From: Olsenella sp. An290
Lineage (GTDB): Bacteria > Actinomycetota > Coriobacteriia > Coriobacteriales > Atopobiaceae
Length of the DNA stretch: 37,987 nucleotides
Direction: 5' to 3'
NCBI RefSeq assembly: GCF_002159535.1
Contig: NZ_NFIU01000017.1
Span: forward strand, 1 to 37,987
In this document: one piece after another, positions 15,774 to 23,860 of the stretch
Numbering within the stretch: the first letter of the stretch is position 1
Layout: the number at the start of each line of letters is the position of its first letter
Notes under the pieces: model-generated
Databases searched by the model: none
Told to the model about the DNA's origin: nothing
The model's input: only the letters and a program-made list of their open reading frames with translations
Translations under genes and position numbers: made by a program

Positions 15774-17417
15774 ATGGAACGTGCAATCGACAAGCTGGAG
15801 CCCTTCCAGCGAGCTATCTCAAAGGCCCACCTGGCCGCAGCCGGCGTCGCCGTGGACTCGCTTGAGAACCCCGACAAGCCCCTCATCGCGATCGCGAACA
15901 GCTGGAACGAGGTGTGCCCGGGCCACGAGCCGCTCAGGAAGCTGGCCGAGGAGGTCAAGAAGGGCGTGCTCGAGGCCGGCGGAGAGCCGATCGAGTTCAA
16001 CACCATCGGCATGTGCGACGGTATCGCCCAGGGCCACGCGGGCATGCGCTACTGCCTGCCCCACCGCGAGATCATCGCGGACTCCTGCGAGGCCATGATC
16101 GTGGGTGAGGGCTGCTTCGACGGCGTGGTCTACCTCGGCAGCTGCGACAAGATCATCCCCGCCATGCTCATGGCCGCCGCCCGCATCGACCTGCCCTCGG
16201 CGCTCGTGACCTGCGGGCCGTGCTACGACGAGATCAAGCCGTCCGAGTCCAAGGCCCTGCGCGCGCGCTTCCTGGCCGGCGAGGCCACCGAGCGCGACGT
16301 CATCGAGGGCACCCTGCGCTACTACACCGGCCCCGGCGTCTGCCCCTTCCTGGGCACCGCCAACACCATGGGCTGCCTGACCGAGGGCCTCGGCATGATG
16401 CTGCCCAACGGCGCGCTGTGGCCGTCGTCCACGAGCCAGCGGCGCTTCTCGGCCCGCCAGACCGGCGCGGCCGTCGTCGACCTCGTCCGTCGCGGCATCA
16501 AGCCGTCCGACATCATGACGCAGGAGGCGATCGACAACACCGTCAAGCTGCTCGCCTCCATCGGCGGCTCGCTCAACGCCCTCATCCACCTGCCCGCCCT
16601 CGCCGCCGAGCTCGGCCTGGAGTGCACGTGGACCCAGGTGGCGGAGATCACCTCCAAGACGCCCGTCATCTGCAACGTCGTGCCCAACGGCGACATCTCC
16701 TGCGTGAACCTCTACAAGGCCGGCGGCATCCCCGCCGTCCTCGAGACCATCGCGGGCGACCTCGACACGTCGGTCATGACGGTCACGGGCAAGACGCTCG
16801 CCGAGAACCTCGAGACCTCGGTGCTGCGCTGCGACCGCTCGGTCATCCGCACCCAGGACGACCCCGCCTCCGTCGCCAACGGCATCCAGGTGCTCTACGG
16901 CAACCTCGCGCCCGAGGGCGCCCTGGTCAAGACGAGCGCCGTCCCCGCCGACCAGCACGTCTGGAGCGGCACCGCGATGGTGTTCAACTCCGAGGAGGAG
17001 GCCTTCGAGGCCTACAACGCCCACGCGATCAAGCCGGGCACGGGCGTCATCATCCGCTACGAGGGCCCCAAGGGCGGTCCCGGCATGAAGGAGCTCCACC
17101 GCGTCACGGAGATCATGAAGGGCATCCCCGACTCCGCCGTCATCACCGACGGGCGCTTCTCCGGCGCCTCCGGCGGCCTCTCGGTGGGCTACCTCTGCCC
17201 CGAGGCCTTCGACGGCGCGCCGATCGCGCTCGTCGAGAACGGCGACAAGATCAACATCGACCTAACCAAGAACCTCATCGAGGTCGAGGTCAGCGACGAG
17301 GAGTTCGCTCGCCGCAAGCAGGGCTGGAAGCCCGTCATCCACGAGAACGGCGGCCACCTGCTGGCCCGCTACGCTCGCCAGGTGAGCTCCGCCAAGACGG
17401 GCGCCGTCATCGGATAG
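15774..17417 (+). CDS. IlvD/Edd family dehydratase (probable sugar-acid dehydratase)
   Basis: A 547-residue Fe-S dehydratase of the IlvD/Edd superfamily. Cluster-ligand cysteines are visible in NEVCPGH (near residue 43), LGSCDKI (near 124) and TANTMGC (near 197). The catalytic serine region is SGASGGLSVGYLCPEA near the C-terminus. Automated annotation would probably call it dihydroxy-acid dehydratase. The operon with a KDPG-type aldolase and PTS argues instead for dehydration of a phosphorylated sugar acid, as Edd does with 6-phosphogluconate, although it is shorter than classical Edd (about 600 residues). The start is the ATG at 15774 with GAGGGGG upstream, not the in-frame codons before it. 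A strong terminator follows. Confidence 0.85.
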   Translation: MERAIDKLEPFQRAISKAHLAAAGVAVDSLENPDKPLIAIANSWNEVCPGHEPLRKLAEEVKKGVLEAGGEPIEFNTIGMCDGIAQGHAGMRYCLPHREIIADSCEAMIVGEGCFDGVVYLGSCDKIIPAMLMAAARIDLPSALVTCGPCYDEIKPSESKALRARFLAGEATERDVIEGTLRYYTGPGVCPFLGTANTMGCLTEGLGMMLPNGALWPSSTSQRRFSARQTGAAVVDLVRRGIKPSDIMTQEAIDNTVKLLASIGGSLNALIHLPALAAELGLECTWTQVAEITSKTPVICNVVPNGDISCVNLYKAGGIPAVLETIAGDLDTSVMTVTGKTLAENLETSVLRCDRSVIRTQDDPASVANGIQVLYGNLAPEGALVKTSAVPADQHVWSGTAMVFNSEEEAFEAYNAHAIKPGTGVIIRYEGPKGGPGMKELHRVTEIMKGIPDSAVITDGRFSGASGGLSVGYLCPEAFDGAPIALVENGDKINIDLTKNLIEVEVSDEEFARRKQGWKPVIHENGGHLLARYARQVSSAKTGAVIG

Positions 17418-17436
17418 GCACGTCTGTCTGCCATGC

Positions 17437-17485
17437 GGGGCCGCCCGGTGCCAGGGGAGATGGCGCCGGGCGGCCCCCTCCTTTG
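17437..17485 (+). terminator. Terminator of the aldolase-PTS-dehydratase operon
   Basis: A 16-bp stem with one G-U pair (17437-17452 with 17462-17477) and a 9-base loop is followed by CTCCTTTGTG. It begins 20 bases after the dehydratase stop codon. Confidence 0.85.
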
Positions 17486-17584
17486 TGTGGGCTGCCGGGA
17501 CTTCTGCCGCGCCCGCGTCCGCATGGCGCCGCTCAGGGGGTAAAATACCCTCCGAACAGCGCGCATTATGGGAAGGGGCACGAC

Positions 17585-18565
17585 GTGTCGAATTCGTTTG
17601 CGGTCGCGTCGTGTGCGGCGACGTTTGGCATCTTTGACACCAGCGCGGTCGAGCGGCTCGAGGCCGCGGGCTGCACGGTGCGCGTCAACCCCTACGGCCG
17701 CCCGCTTACCGGGGGCGAGATCGTCGAGCACGCCCGCGGCTGCGACGCCATCGTGCTCGGCAACGACTACCTGGACGCCGCCACCATGGACAAGCTCCCC
17801 ACGCTGCGTCTCATCGCGCGCCACGGCGCGGGCTTCGACGGCATCGACTTCGCCGAGGCGGTCCGCCGCGGCATCACGATCACCAACACGCCCGGCGCCA
17901 ATCGCGAGGAGACGGCCGACCTCACCTTCGCGCTGATCCTCGACCTCGCTCGCATGATCACCCAGACCGTGGTGCAGCTCAAGTCCGGCGTCTGGAACAA
18001 GATCCCGGGCAGGAGCCTCTACGGCAAGACCATCGGCATCATCGGTGTGGGCGCCATCGGCATGTCCGTCGCGGCGCGCGCCATGGGCTTCGGGATGGAC
18101 ATCCTGGGCTACGACATCGTCCAGCGCCCCGAGGCCTCCCACTACGGGCTGCTCTACACGGGCCTCGACGAGCTGCTCGAGAAGTCCGACGTGGTGACGA
18201 TCCACGCTCCGCTCACCTCCGCCACGCGCAACCTCCTCGGCGCGCGCGAGTTCCGTCGCATGAAGGAGGGGACGCTGCTGATCAACACGGCGCGCGCCGG
18301 CATCGTGCGGGAGTCGGCGCTCGGGCGGGCGCTGCTCTCGGGGCACCTGGGCGGCTACGCGGTGGACGTCTACGAGCGCGAGCCGCCCACGCTGCCCAAG
18401 TTCTACGAGCTTCCCAACGTGCTCACGACCCCGCACATCGGCTCGGCGACGCTCGAGGCCAACCGGCGCATGGGCGACGTCGTGGCGGACAACATCATCG
18501 CCTTCAAGGACGGCAAGGAGCCGCCCAACCGAGTGACGTACGCGGACCGCGTCCGCTTCTCGTAG
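17585..18565 (+). CDS. D-isomer-specific 2-hydroxyacid dehydrogenase
   Basis: A 326-residue NAD(P)-dependent oxidoreductase of the phosphoglycerate dehydrogenase-like family. The dinucleotide fold is GIIGVGAIGMSVA (near residue 155), and the catalytic triad is Arg in INTARAGIV, Glu in VYEREPP and His in TTPHIGSAT. It interconverts 2-keto and D-2-hydroxy acids; the exact substrate is not evident. The start is the GTG at 17585, with GGGAAGGGG upstream. A -10-like TAAAAT lies at 17541-17546 inside a GGGTA/TACCC palindrome, so it has its own promoter after the operon terminator. Reduction of a 2-keto acid made by the upstream operon is possible but not shown. Confidence 0.88.
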   Translation: MSNSFAVASCAATFGIFDTSAVERLEAAGCTVRVNPYGRPLTGGEIVEHARGCDAIVLGNDYLDAATMDKLPTLRLIARHGAGFDGIDFAEAVRRGITITNTPGANREETADLTFALILDLARMITQTVVQLKSGVWNKIPGRSLYGKTIGIIGVGAIGMSVAARAMGFGMDILGYDIVQRPEASHYGLLYTGLDELLEKSDVVTIHAPLTSATRNLLGAREFRRMKEGTLLINTARAGIVRESALGRALLSGHLGGYAVDVYEREPPTLPKFYELPNVLTTPHIGSATLEANRRMGDVVADNIIAFKDGKEPPNRVTYADRVRFS

Positions 18566-18594
18566 CACGCGCCGCGCTCCGATAGGGGGACCCT

Positions 18595-19431
18595 GTGGTC
18601 AAGCTCGTCTTTGTTGACATGGACGGTACCTTCCTCGACTCGTCGAAGGCCGTCACGCCCGAGAACGCCGCCGCGCTCGACGCCGCGGCCGCCCTCGGGG
18701 TCCAGTTTGTCCCCTGCACCGGCCGCAACGTCGCCGGCCTGCCGCGGGAGCTCCTCGAGCACCCGTGCGTGCGGTATGCCGTCTGCGCCAACGGCGCCAT
18801 CGTGGCCGAGGTCGCCGGCGGGCGCACCCTGCGCGAGGTCAGCATCGAGAAGGACCTGGTGCTCGACCTCTACCGCCGGGTACGCGACCTCCCGATTACC
18901 TTTGACATCTTCGCGGACTCCACCGTCTATACCGAGCGCGAGCGCTTCTCGCTGATCGACGGGCTCGACCTCGGCGACGCCACCAAGGACTTCGTCCGCA
19001 GCGTGCGCACCGTCTACGACGGGAGCTTCGAGGACCAGCTCGCCCGCGTCGGGAACGTGTGCCGCCTGAACGTCTTCTACCGTCGTCCCGAGGACCGCGA
19101 CGCGGTCTGCGCGCTGATCGACGACGTCCCCACGCTGCGGCACACCTCGTCGCTGCCGTGCAACATCGAGGTCACCGACAGTTCCGCCCACAAGGGCGCG
19201 GGCCTGCGCTGGCTCTGCGACTACCTGGGCGTCTCGCCCGCGGACTGCATCGCCTTCGGTGACGGGGACAACGACCGCACGATGCTCGAGGCCGCCGGCG
19301 ACGGCGTGGCGATGGCCAACGCCTGCGCCGCCACGCTCGCGGCCGCCGACCACGTGACCGCCTCCTGCGACGAGTCGGGTGTGGGACGCTACCTGGCGCC
19401 GATCTTCTCGGCCATGGCGCCCGCGCGCTGA
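18595..19431 (+). CDS. Cof-type HAD-IIB family hydrolase
   Basis: A 278-residue HAD phosphatase. Motif I is FVDMDGTFLD (D8 nucleophile, D10 acid/base), motif II is PCTGRN, the Lys motif is SSAHKG and motif IV is FGDGDNDRTML. The cap is of the C2 (Cof) type. These enzymes usually dephosphorylate sugar phosphates or similar small metabolites. The start is the GTG at 18595, 29 bases after the dehydrogenase stop, with GATAGGGGGA upstream; the two probably share a transcript. A remnant of a close paralogue lies at 11594-11722. Confidence 0.9.
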   Translation: MVKLVFVDMDGTFLDSSKAVTPENAAALDAAAALGVQFVPCTGRNVAGLPRELLEHPCVRYAVCANGAIVAEVAGGRTLREVSIEKDLVLDLYRRVRDLPITFDIFADSTVYTERERFSLIDGLDLGDATKDFVRSVRTVYDGSFEDQLARVGNVCRLNVFYRRPEDRDAVCALIDDVPTLRHTSSLPCNIEVTDSSAHKGAGLRWLCDYLGVSPADCIAFGDGDNDRTMLEAAGDGVAMANACAATLAAADHVTASCDESGVGRYLAPIFSAMAPAR

Positions 19432-19444
19432 GGGCCGCGGAGCG

Positions 19445-19882
19445 CTATCCGCTCGTGGCGAGCGCGGAGATGGCGTTTCTGACCTCGTCCGCGCCGGCGG
19501 GGGAGTCGGCGGCCACGAACACCGTGTCGTGGCCCGCGACGGTGCCGAGCACGTGGGGGAGCCGCGCCTCGTCGATGACGCGTGCCACGCTTTGGGCGGT
19601 CTCGGGCTGGGTGAGCACCACCACGAGGGCCTGCCCCGGGGCGCTTCTCGTCTCCACCACAAACTCCGAGAGCACGAGCTGCAGGTTGAGGTCCTCCTCG
19701 AGGACGTAGAACCCGCCCGCGAGCTTGCGGAGGTGCATCTCCGAGACGTCGCGCGAGACCGTGGCCTGCGTGCAGCTGAAGCCCTGCTCCCCGAGGGCGG
19801 CGACGAGCTCGTTCTGCGTGCGGATGGACTGCGCGCGGACGATGCCGCGAATCGCCTCCTGCCTGCCGTTGCTGCGCTTCAT
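19445..19882 (-). CDS. argR: Arginine repressor ArgR
   Basis: A 145-residue transcription factor that controls arginine synthesis and catabolism as an arginine-bound hexamer. The N-terminal winged helix (about residues 4-60) has the recognition region CTQATVSRDVSEMHLRKL. The C-terminal oligomerisation domain ends GTVAGHDTVFVAADSP. In characterised ArgR proteins the arginine-binding motif is GDD; here the first Asp is His (GHD), which may alter ligand use. The start is the ATG at 19882 with AAGGAGGGAG upstream. It converges with the HAD gene (13 bases apart) and diverges from pepT. No arginine genes are adjacent. Confidence 0.92.
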   Translation of the reverse strand: MKRSNGRQEAIRGIVRAQSIRTQNELVAALGEQGFSCTQATVSRDVSEMHLRKLAGGFYVLEEDLNLQLVLSEFVVETRSAPGQALVVVLTQPETAQSVARVIDEARLPHVLGTVAGHDTVFVAADSPAGADEVRNAISALATSG

Positions 19883-20006
19883 GGCTCCCTCCTTCACGGC
19901 ACCATTGTAGCCCTGCGGCGCGCGTCCCTCTGACCTTCGGCTGACACTCGTCGCCGCGCCCTGCGCTAGACTAGCAGGCGAGAAGAACAGGCAAAGGAGG
20001 CACCCC
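19883..20006. promoter_or_regulatory. Divergent argR-pepT promoter region
   Basis: On the pepT side a -10-like TAGACT (19967-19972) lies 20 bases after CTGACA (19941-19946), a rather long spacing. The repeated motif GGCGAGAAGAAC (19977-19988) falls between that -10 and the pepT ribosome site, that is in the 5' leader. No clear ARG box was found. Confidence 0.35.
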
Positions 20007-21263
20007 ATGTCCGACGTCCTCGAGCGGTTCCTGCGCTATGTGCAGGTTGACTCCCCATCAGACCCCGACCACATGGACGTGACGCCGTCCACGCCCTGCC
20101 AGCATGAGATGGCACGCGTCCTTGGCGAGGACCTGCGGGCCATTGGCTGCCAGGACGTCGTGGTGGACGAGCACGCCTACGTGACGGGCACCCTGCCCGC
20201 ATCTCCCGGGGCCGAGGGGCTTCCCGCGCTCATGCTCTGCGCGCACATCGACGCCTCCCCGGACGCGCCCGCCCACGGCGTGCGCCCGCACCTCGTTCGC
20301 TACGAGGGCGGCCCGCTCGTCGCGGGCGTCGTCGACGGCGAGCCCGTCCAGACCACGCCCGAGCAGGTTCCCGACCTCGAGCGCTTTGTGGGTCAGGACA
20401 TCGTCTGCACCGACGGGACCACGCTCCTCTCGGCCGACGACAAGGCGGGGGTCGCCGAGATCATGGCCCTTCTCGCCCGGCTCTCGGCCCACCCCGAGCT
20501 CCCGCACCCCACAATCAAGGCCGCCTTTGTCCCGGACGAGGAGATCGGCCACGGCGCGGGCCTGCTCGACGTCGAGGCGCTCGGTGCCCGATGGGGCTAT
20601 ACCGTGGACGGCGAGGCGCTCGGCGAGTTCAACTACGAGTGCTTCTCGGCCAGCGAGGCCACGGTCCGCGTGCGCGGCGTGATGGTGCACCCGGGCAGCG
20701 CCAAGAACGTCATGGTCAACGCCATAACGGTGGCCGCGGAGTTCCAGCAGATGATTCCCGCCGCGGAGCGCCCGGAGCACACGGAGGGGCGCGAGGGCTT
20801 CTATCACCCCACCGACATCGAGGGCACGGCCTCCGAGGTCACCCTCACCTACATCCTGCGCGACTTTGACGCCGACGCCTTCGCCCGTCGCGAGAAGTGC
20901 CTGCGCGACGTTGCCGCCTTCCTGAACGCGCGCTACGGCGAGGGTACCGTCACCGTGACCGTTCGCGAGCAGTACCGCAACATGGCCGAGCGCCTGCGCG
21001 GCATGGACTTCCTCGTGGACCACGCGCTCGCCGCCAACCGCGAGGTGGGGATCGACCCCGTGGTGGTGCCCGCCCGCGGCGGCACCGACGGCGCCCAGCT
21101 CACCTTCCGCGGCCTGCCGTGCCCCAACATCGCCACGGGCGGCTACAACGCCCACTCCGTGCGCGAGTTCATCCCGGTCTCGAGCCTCGAGGTGACCGTT
21201 GACCTGCTGGAGCGTCTGGTGGCCCGCTTTGCCGTGCCGCAGGACGAGAGCCAGGGGGCGTAG
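20007..21263 (+). CDS. pepT: Peptidase T (tripeptide aminopeptidase)
   Basis: A 418-residue dinuclear zinc M20B peptidase that removes N-terminal residues from tripeptides in the cytoplasm. Metal and catalytic residues are in LCAHIDASPD (His, Asp), LLSADDKAGV (Asp), VPDEEIGHGA (Glu pair) and the C-terminal NIATGGYNAHSVREF (His). The dimerisation domain lies between. The ATG at 20007 has CAAAGGAGG upstream. A short membrane-protein gene follows four bases after the stop codon and is probably cotranscribed. Confidence 0.95.
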   Translation: MSDVLERFLRYVQVDSPSDPDHMDVTPSTPCQHEMARVLGEDLRAIGCQDVVVDEHAYVTGTLPASPGAEGLPALMLCAHIDASPDAPAHGVRPHLVRYEGGPLVAGVVDGEPVQTTPEQVPDLERFVGQDIVCTDGTTLLSADDKAGVAEIMALLARLSAHPELPHPTIKAAFVPDEEIGHGAGLLDVEALGARWGYTVDGEALGEFNYECFSASEATVRVRGVMVHPGSAKNVMVNAITVAAEFQQMIPAAERPEHTEGREGFYHPTDIEGTASEVTLTYILRDFDADAFARREKCLRDVAAFLNARYGEGTVTVTVREQYRNMAERLRGMDFLVDHALAANREVGIDPVVVPARGGTDGAQLTFRGLPCPNIATGGYNAHSVREFIPVSSLEVTVDLLERLVARFAVPQDESQGA

Positions 21264-21267
21264 CGCC

Positions 21268-21801
21268 ATGCCCGTCGAGCCCCTCATGGCGGTGTGCGTG
21301 CTCGCGCCCGTGGCGGCCTTCGTCCTGGAGCGGGTGGGCAGCGCGCGCATCTCCGAGCGCCACCACAGCCATCACGACACCTATGTCGTGCCGGCCACGT
21401 ACACCCGCGCGCTCGTGCTCATGATCGCGTTCATGGGCTTCATGGGGGTCGTCCTTGGGGGGTTCAGCCTTCAGGGCGTGCTCAGCGCGTCCGCGCCGGC
21501 GGTGCTCGGGTTCTTTGGCGGCTTCGTGCTGACCTCGTTCGTTCTGTGGTGGGTGACGTGCCGCTACAAGGTCTCGACCTTCGACGACCGCATGGAGGTG
21601 ACGCCGTTCGTGGGCGCCCCCATCACGGTTCGCTACGAGGACATCGAGCGGATGGAGTGGTGCGGGCTGCGCAAGGGGTCGGGCTATCGCGACCTGGCCG
21701 TCTGGGTTGGCGGCCGGCGCGTGGTGCGGCTCAACGGCATCGTGGACGTTGAGCAGATCATCATGTGCATCGACCGCTTCGACGCGCTCCCGCCGGTGTA
21801 G
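21268..21801 (+). CDS. Small membrane protein of unknown function
   Basis: A 177-residue protein not recognised by name. It has an N-terminal hydrophobic segment (about 4-22), a His-rich loop (SERHHSHHD), two further membrane segments (about 46-68 and 72-94) and a cytoplasmic-looking C-terminal half (YKVSTFDDRMEVTPF, ITVRYEDIERMEWC) that resembles bacterial PH-like domains. The ATG at 21268 starts four bases after pepT, with the GGGGG at the end of pepT as ribosome site, so the two are coupled. A link to peptide use is only positional. Confidence 0.75.
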   Translation: MPVEPLMAVCVLAPVAAFVLERVGSARISERHHSHHDTYVVPATYTRALVLMIAFMGFMGVVLGGFSLQGVLSASAPAVLGFFGGFVLTSFVLWWVTCRYKVSTFDDRMEVTPFVGAPITVRYEDIERMEWCGLRKGSGYRDLAVWVGGRRVVRLNGIVDVEQIIMCIDRFDALPPV

Positions 21802-21871
21802 GGCAGGGCGCGGCGCCCCTGCCGGCGCGGCCGCGTCCGTCGCGCTTACCGAGAAAAACGTCCCGCTCCCC

Positions 21872-21896
21872 AATTGCCATTATGTTACTGGCAATT
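21872..21896. promoter_or_regulatory. Inverted repeat AATTGCCA-N9-TGGCAATT in the NADH oxidase promoter
   Basis: A perfect 8-bp inverted repeat with a 9-bp centre. Its left arm contains TTGCCA, a fair -35, and TAAATG or TTAAAT follows its right arm near -10 distance; TACAAT at 21915-21920 is an alternative -10. An operator overlapping the promoter is the simplest reading. It does not match the Rex consensus. Confidence 0.5.
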
Positions 21897-21982
21897 AAAT
21901 GCCATCTGAAAAGTTACAATTCGAGCGTCTGCGCGTGGCCCGGAGAGCGGTCCCGCGCCTGTCACGTCTCGAGAGGAGCGTC

Positions 21983-23317
21983 ATGAACGTCGTCATCGTA
22001 GGTGCCAACCACGCCGGCATCGCCGCCGCCAACACGCTGCTGGACAACTACCCCGAGGTCAACGTCACCATGGTCGACCGCAACAGCAACCTGAGCTACC
22101 TGGGATGCGGCACGGCGCTGTGGGTGGGCCGCCAGATCGACTCCTACCAGAAGCTCTTCTACACCAACAAGGAGGCCTTCGAGGCCAAGGGCGCCACGAT
22201 CCACATGGAGACGAGCGTCACCGGCATCGACTTTGCCGGCCACGTGGTCCACTGCGCCGGGGCGGACGGGTCCGTCTTCGACGTCTCCTACGACAAGCTG
22301 ATCCTGGCCACGGGCTCGCTGCCCATCTCTCCCAAGCTTCCGGGCGCCGATCTCGAGGGCATCAGCTTCCTCAAGCTCTTCCAGGAGGGCCAGGAGGTGG
22401 ACCGCCAGGTCTCCGACGAGTCCGTGCGCTCCATCGCCGTGATCGGCGCCGGCTACATTGGCGTGGAGATCGCCGAGGCCGCCAAGCGTCGCGGCAAGGA
22501 GGTGCGCCTCTTTGACATCGCGCCCACCTCGCTTGCGAGCTACTACGACCCCGAGTTCGCGCACCTCATGGACGAGCGCCTGGCCGAGGGCGGCGTCGAG
22601 TGCCACTTCGGCGAGGCCGTCACTGCCTACGAGGGCGACGAGGCCGGCCACGTGCGCGCCGTCACCACCTCCTCGGGCAGCTACCCGGCCGATCTTGTGG
22701 TGAACGCCATCGGCTTCGTACCCAACGTGGAGCTCGGTCGCGAGCACCTGGAGCTCGGCGCCAAGGGCGCCTACCGCGTGGACTCCCACCAGCGGACGAG
22801 CGACCCAGACGTCTATGCCATCGGCGACTGCGCGACGATCTGGTCCAACGCGCTGCGCGAGGAGACCTACATCGCCCTTGCCACCAATGCCGTGCGCACG
22901 GGAATCGTGGCCGGCCACAACGTGGGCGGCACCCCGCTCGAGGGGATCGGGGTCCAGGGCTCCAACGCCATCTCCGTCTTTGGGCTCAACCTCTGCTCCA
23001 CCGGCCTCTCCGTGGCGGCGGCCGAGCGCGCCGGGATGGACGTTGCCTTCTCCGACTTCGCCGACCTCCAGCGCCCGGGCTTCATGCGCGAGAACGCCGA
23101 GGTGAAGATCCGCATCGTCTACGAGAAGGACAGCCGTCGCGTGGTGGGCGCCCAGCTCGCGAGCACCATGGACGTGTCCATGGCCATCCACATGTTCTCG
23201 CTCGCCATCGAGGAGGGCGTGAGCATCGACCGGCTCAAGCTGCTCGACATCTTCTTCCTGCCGCACTTCAACCAGCCGTACAACTACATCACTATGTGCG
23301 CCCTCGGCGCGAAGTAG
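21983..23317 (+). CDS. FAD-dependent NADH oxidase / peroxidase-type (CoA-disulfide reductase family)
   Basis: A 444-residue flavoprotein of the NADH oxidase/NADH peroxidase group, which oxidises NADH with oxygen or peroxide and so protects an anaerobe and regenerates NAD. FAD-binding VGANHAGIAAA is at the N-terminus, with His10. The single redox-active cysteine is C42 in LSYLGCG. The NADH-binding fold is VIGAGYIGVEIAEAA, and the second FAD motif is YAIGDCA. His10 and Cys42 match the numbering of characterised enterococcal enzymes. Whether it makes water or peroxide, or reduces a disulfide, cannot be read off. The ATG at 21983 has GAGAGGAG upstream. It is monocistronic with a terminator at 23375. 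Confidence 0.92.
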   Translation: MNVVIVGANHAGIAAANTLLDNYPEVNVTMVDRNSNLSYLGCGTALWVGRQIDSYQKLFYTNKEAFEAKGATIHMETSVTGIDFAGHVVHCAGADGSVFDVSYDKLILATGSLPISPKLPGADLEGISFLKLFQEGQEVDRQVSDESVRSIAVIGAGYIGVEIAEAAKRRGKEVRLFDIAPTSLASYYDPEFAHLMDERLAEGGVECHFGEAVTAYEGDEAGHVRAVTTSSGSYPADLVVNAIGFVPNVELGREHLELGAKGAYRVDSHQRTSDPDVYAIGDCATIWSNALREETYIALATNAVRTGIVAGHNVGGTPLEGIGVQGSNAISVFGLNLCSTGLSVAAAERAGMDVAFSDFADLQRPGFMRENAEVKIRIVYEKDSRRVVGAQLASTMDVSMAIHMFSLAIEEGVSIDRLKLLDIFFLPHFNQPYNYITMCALGAK

Positions 23318-23374
23318 GGAGGAGCGCGCCGCGTGGCACGGCGCCGGGCTGGGGCCAGGGCGTGCTCCAGCCCG

Positions 23375-23400
23375 GCCGCCGGCCCCGCGGCTTTGTTTTG
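23375..23400 (+). terminator. Terminator after the NADH oxidase gene
   Basis: GCCGC (23375-23379) pairs with GCGGC (23387-23391), followed by TTTGTTTTG. Larger upstream pairings (GGGCTGG with CCAGCCC) add stability. The tail matches that of the terminator at 40-68. Confidence 0.75.
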
Positions 23401-23406
23401 CGCGCT

Positions 23407-23480
23407 TAGCATACACAAATTTGGTTGCAATCCACATATCCGCAGTTGGCGAGAAGAACCGCGTCCAAAAATGTATGCTA
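23407..23480. repeat. Inverted repeat enclosing a TTGGCGAGAAGAACC motif
   Basis: TAGCATACA (23407-23415) is matched by TGTATGCTA (23472-23480), with further partial pairing of TTTGG and CCAAA inside. The enclosed 56 bases contain TTGGCGAGAAGAACC (23446-23460), identical to 5982-5996. No gene is seen here. It may be an extragenic element or the scar of one. Confidence 0.55.
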
Positions 23481-23557
23481 TTCGCTGAGGCCGAGCCCGT
23501 CGGCCCCGCGTCCCCGGCCACCCTTCTGTGGAGAACTCTTCACAATCGAGAAAAACC

Positions 23558-23586
23558 TTGCGTTCCGTGGCATGGGTGCGTATAGT
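23558..23586 (+). promoter_or_regulatory. Promoter of the initiator tRNA gene
   Basis: TTGCGT (23558-23563), a 17-bp spacer and TATAGT (23581-23586) give a near-consensus sigma-70 promoter. Transcription would start about 20 bases before the tRNA. Confidence 0.8.
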
Positions 23587-23614
23587 TATTTCCTGCACAC
23601 AAGGTGCACCGCAT

Positions 23615-23691
<77 letters not shown>

Positions 23692-23702
23692 TAAACTTGC
23701 AG

Positions 23703-23732
23703 CCCGGAGGTCATGTGGCCTCCGGGTTTTTT
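23703..23732 (+). terminator. Terminator of the tRNA gene
   Basis: An 8-bp stem CCCGGAGG/CCTCCGGG with an 8-base loop is followed by six T residues, 11 bases past the tRNA CCA end. Confidence 0.9.
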
Positions 23733-23743
23733 GTTTCGGGTCC

Positions 23744-23765
23744 TACGCTGGTACTACGTTGGTAC
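23744..23765. repeat. Two tandem 11-bp repeats just past the tRNA (TACGYTGGTAC)
   Basis: TACGCTGGTAC (23744-23754) is followed directly by TACGTTGGTAC (23755-23765), and TAC begins a third unit. Short direct repeats beside a tRNA are typical of integrase arm-binding sites at the end of an integrated element. No second copy of the tRNA 3' end was found in the window. Confidence 0.5.
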
Positions 23766-23860
23766 TACCGATTATGTACCTCAATTTGGGAGCAGCTCCT
23801 CCAATCGAGGTCAGCGATTCGTTGACATTTAGGTCAGTGTTTGGCAGCGGGCGAACGTGG

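Noticed and set aside
15774-17417. Straight call of biosynthetic ilvD
   Set aside because: The motifs allow it, but the gene is within a catabolic PTS-aldolase operon and no ilv genes are near, so I kept the broader family name.
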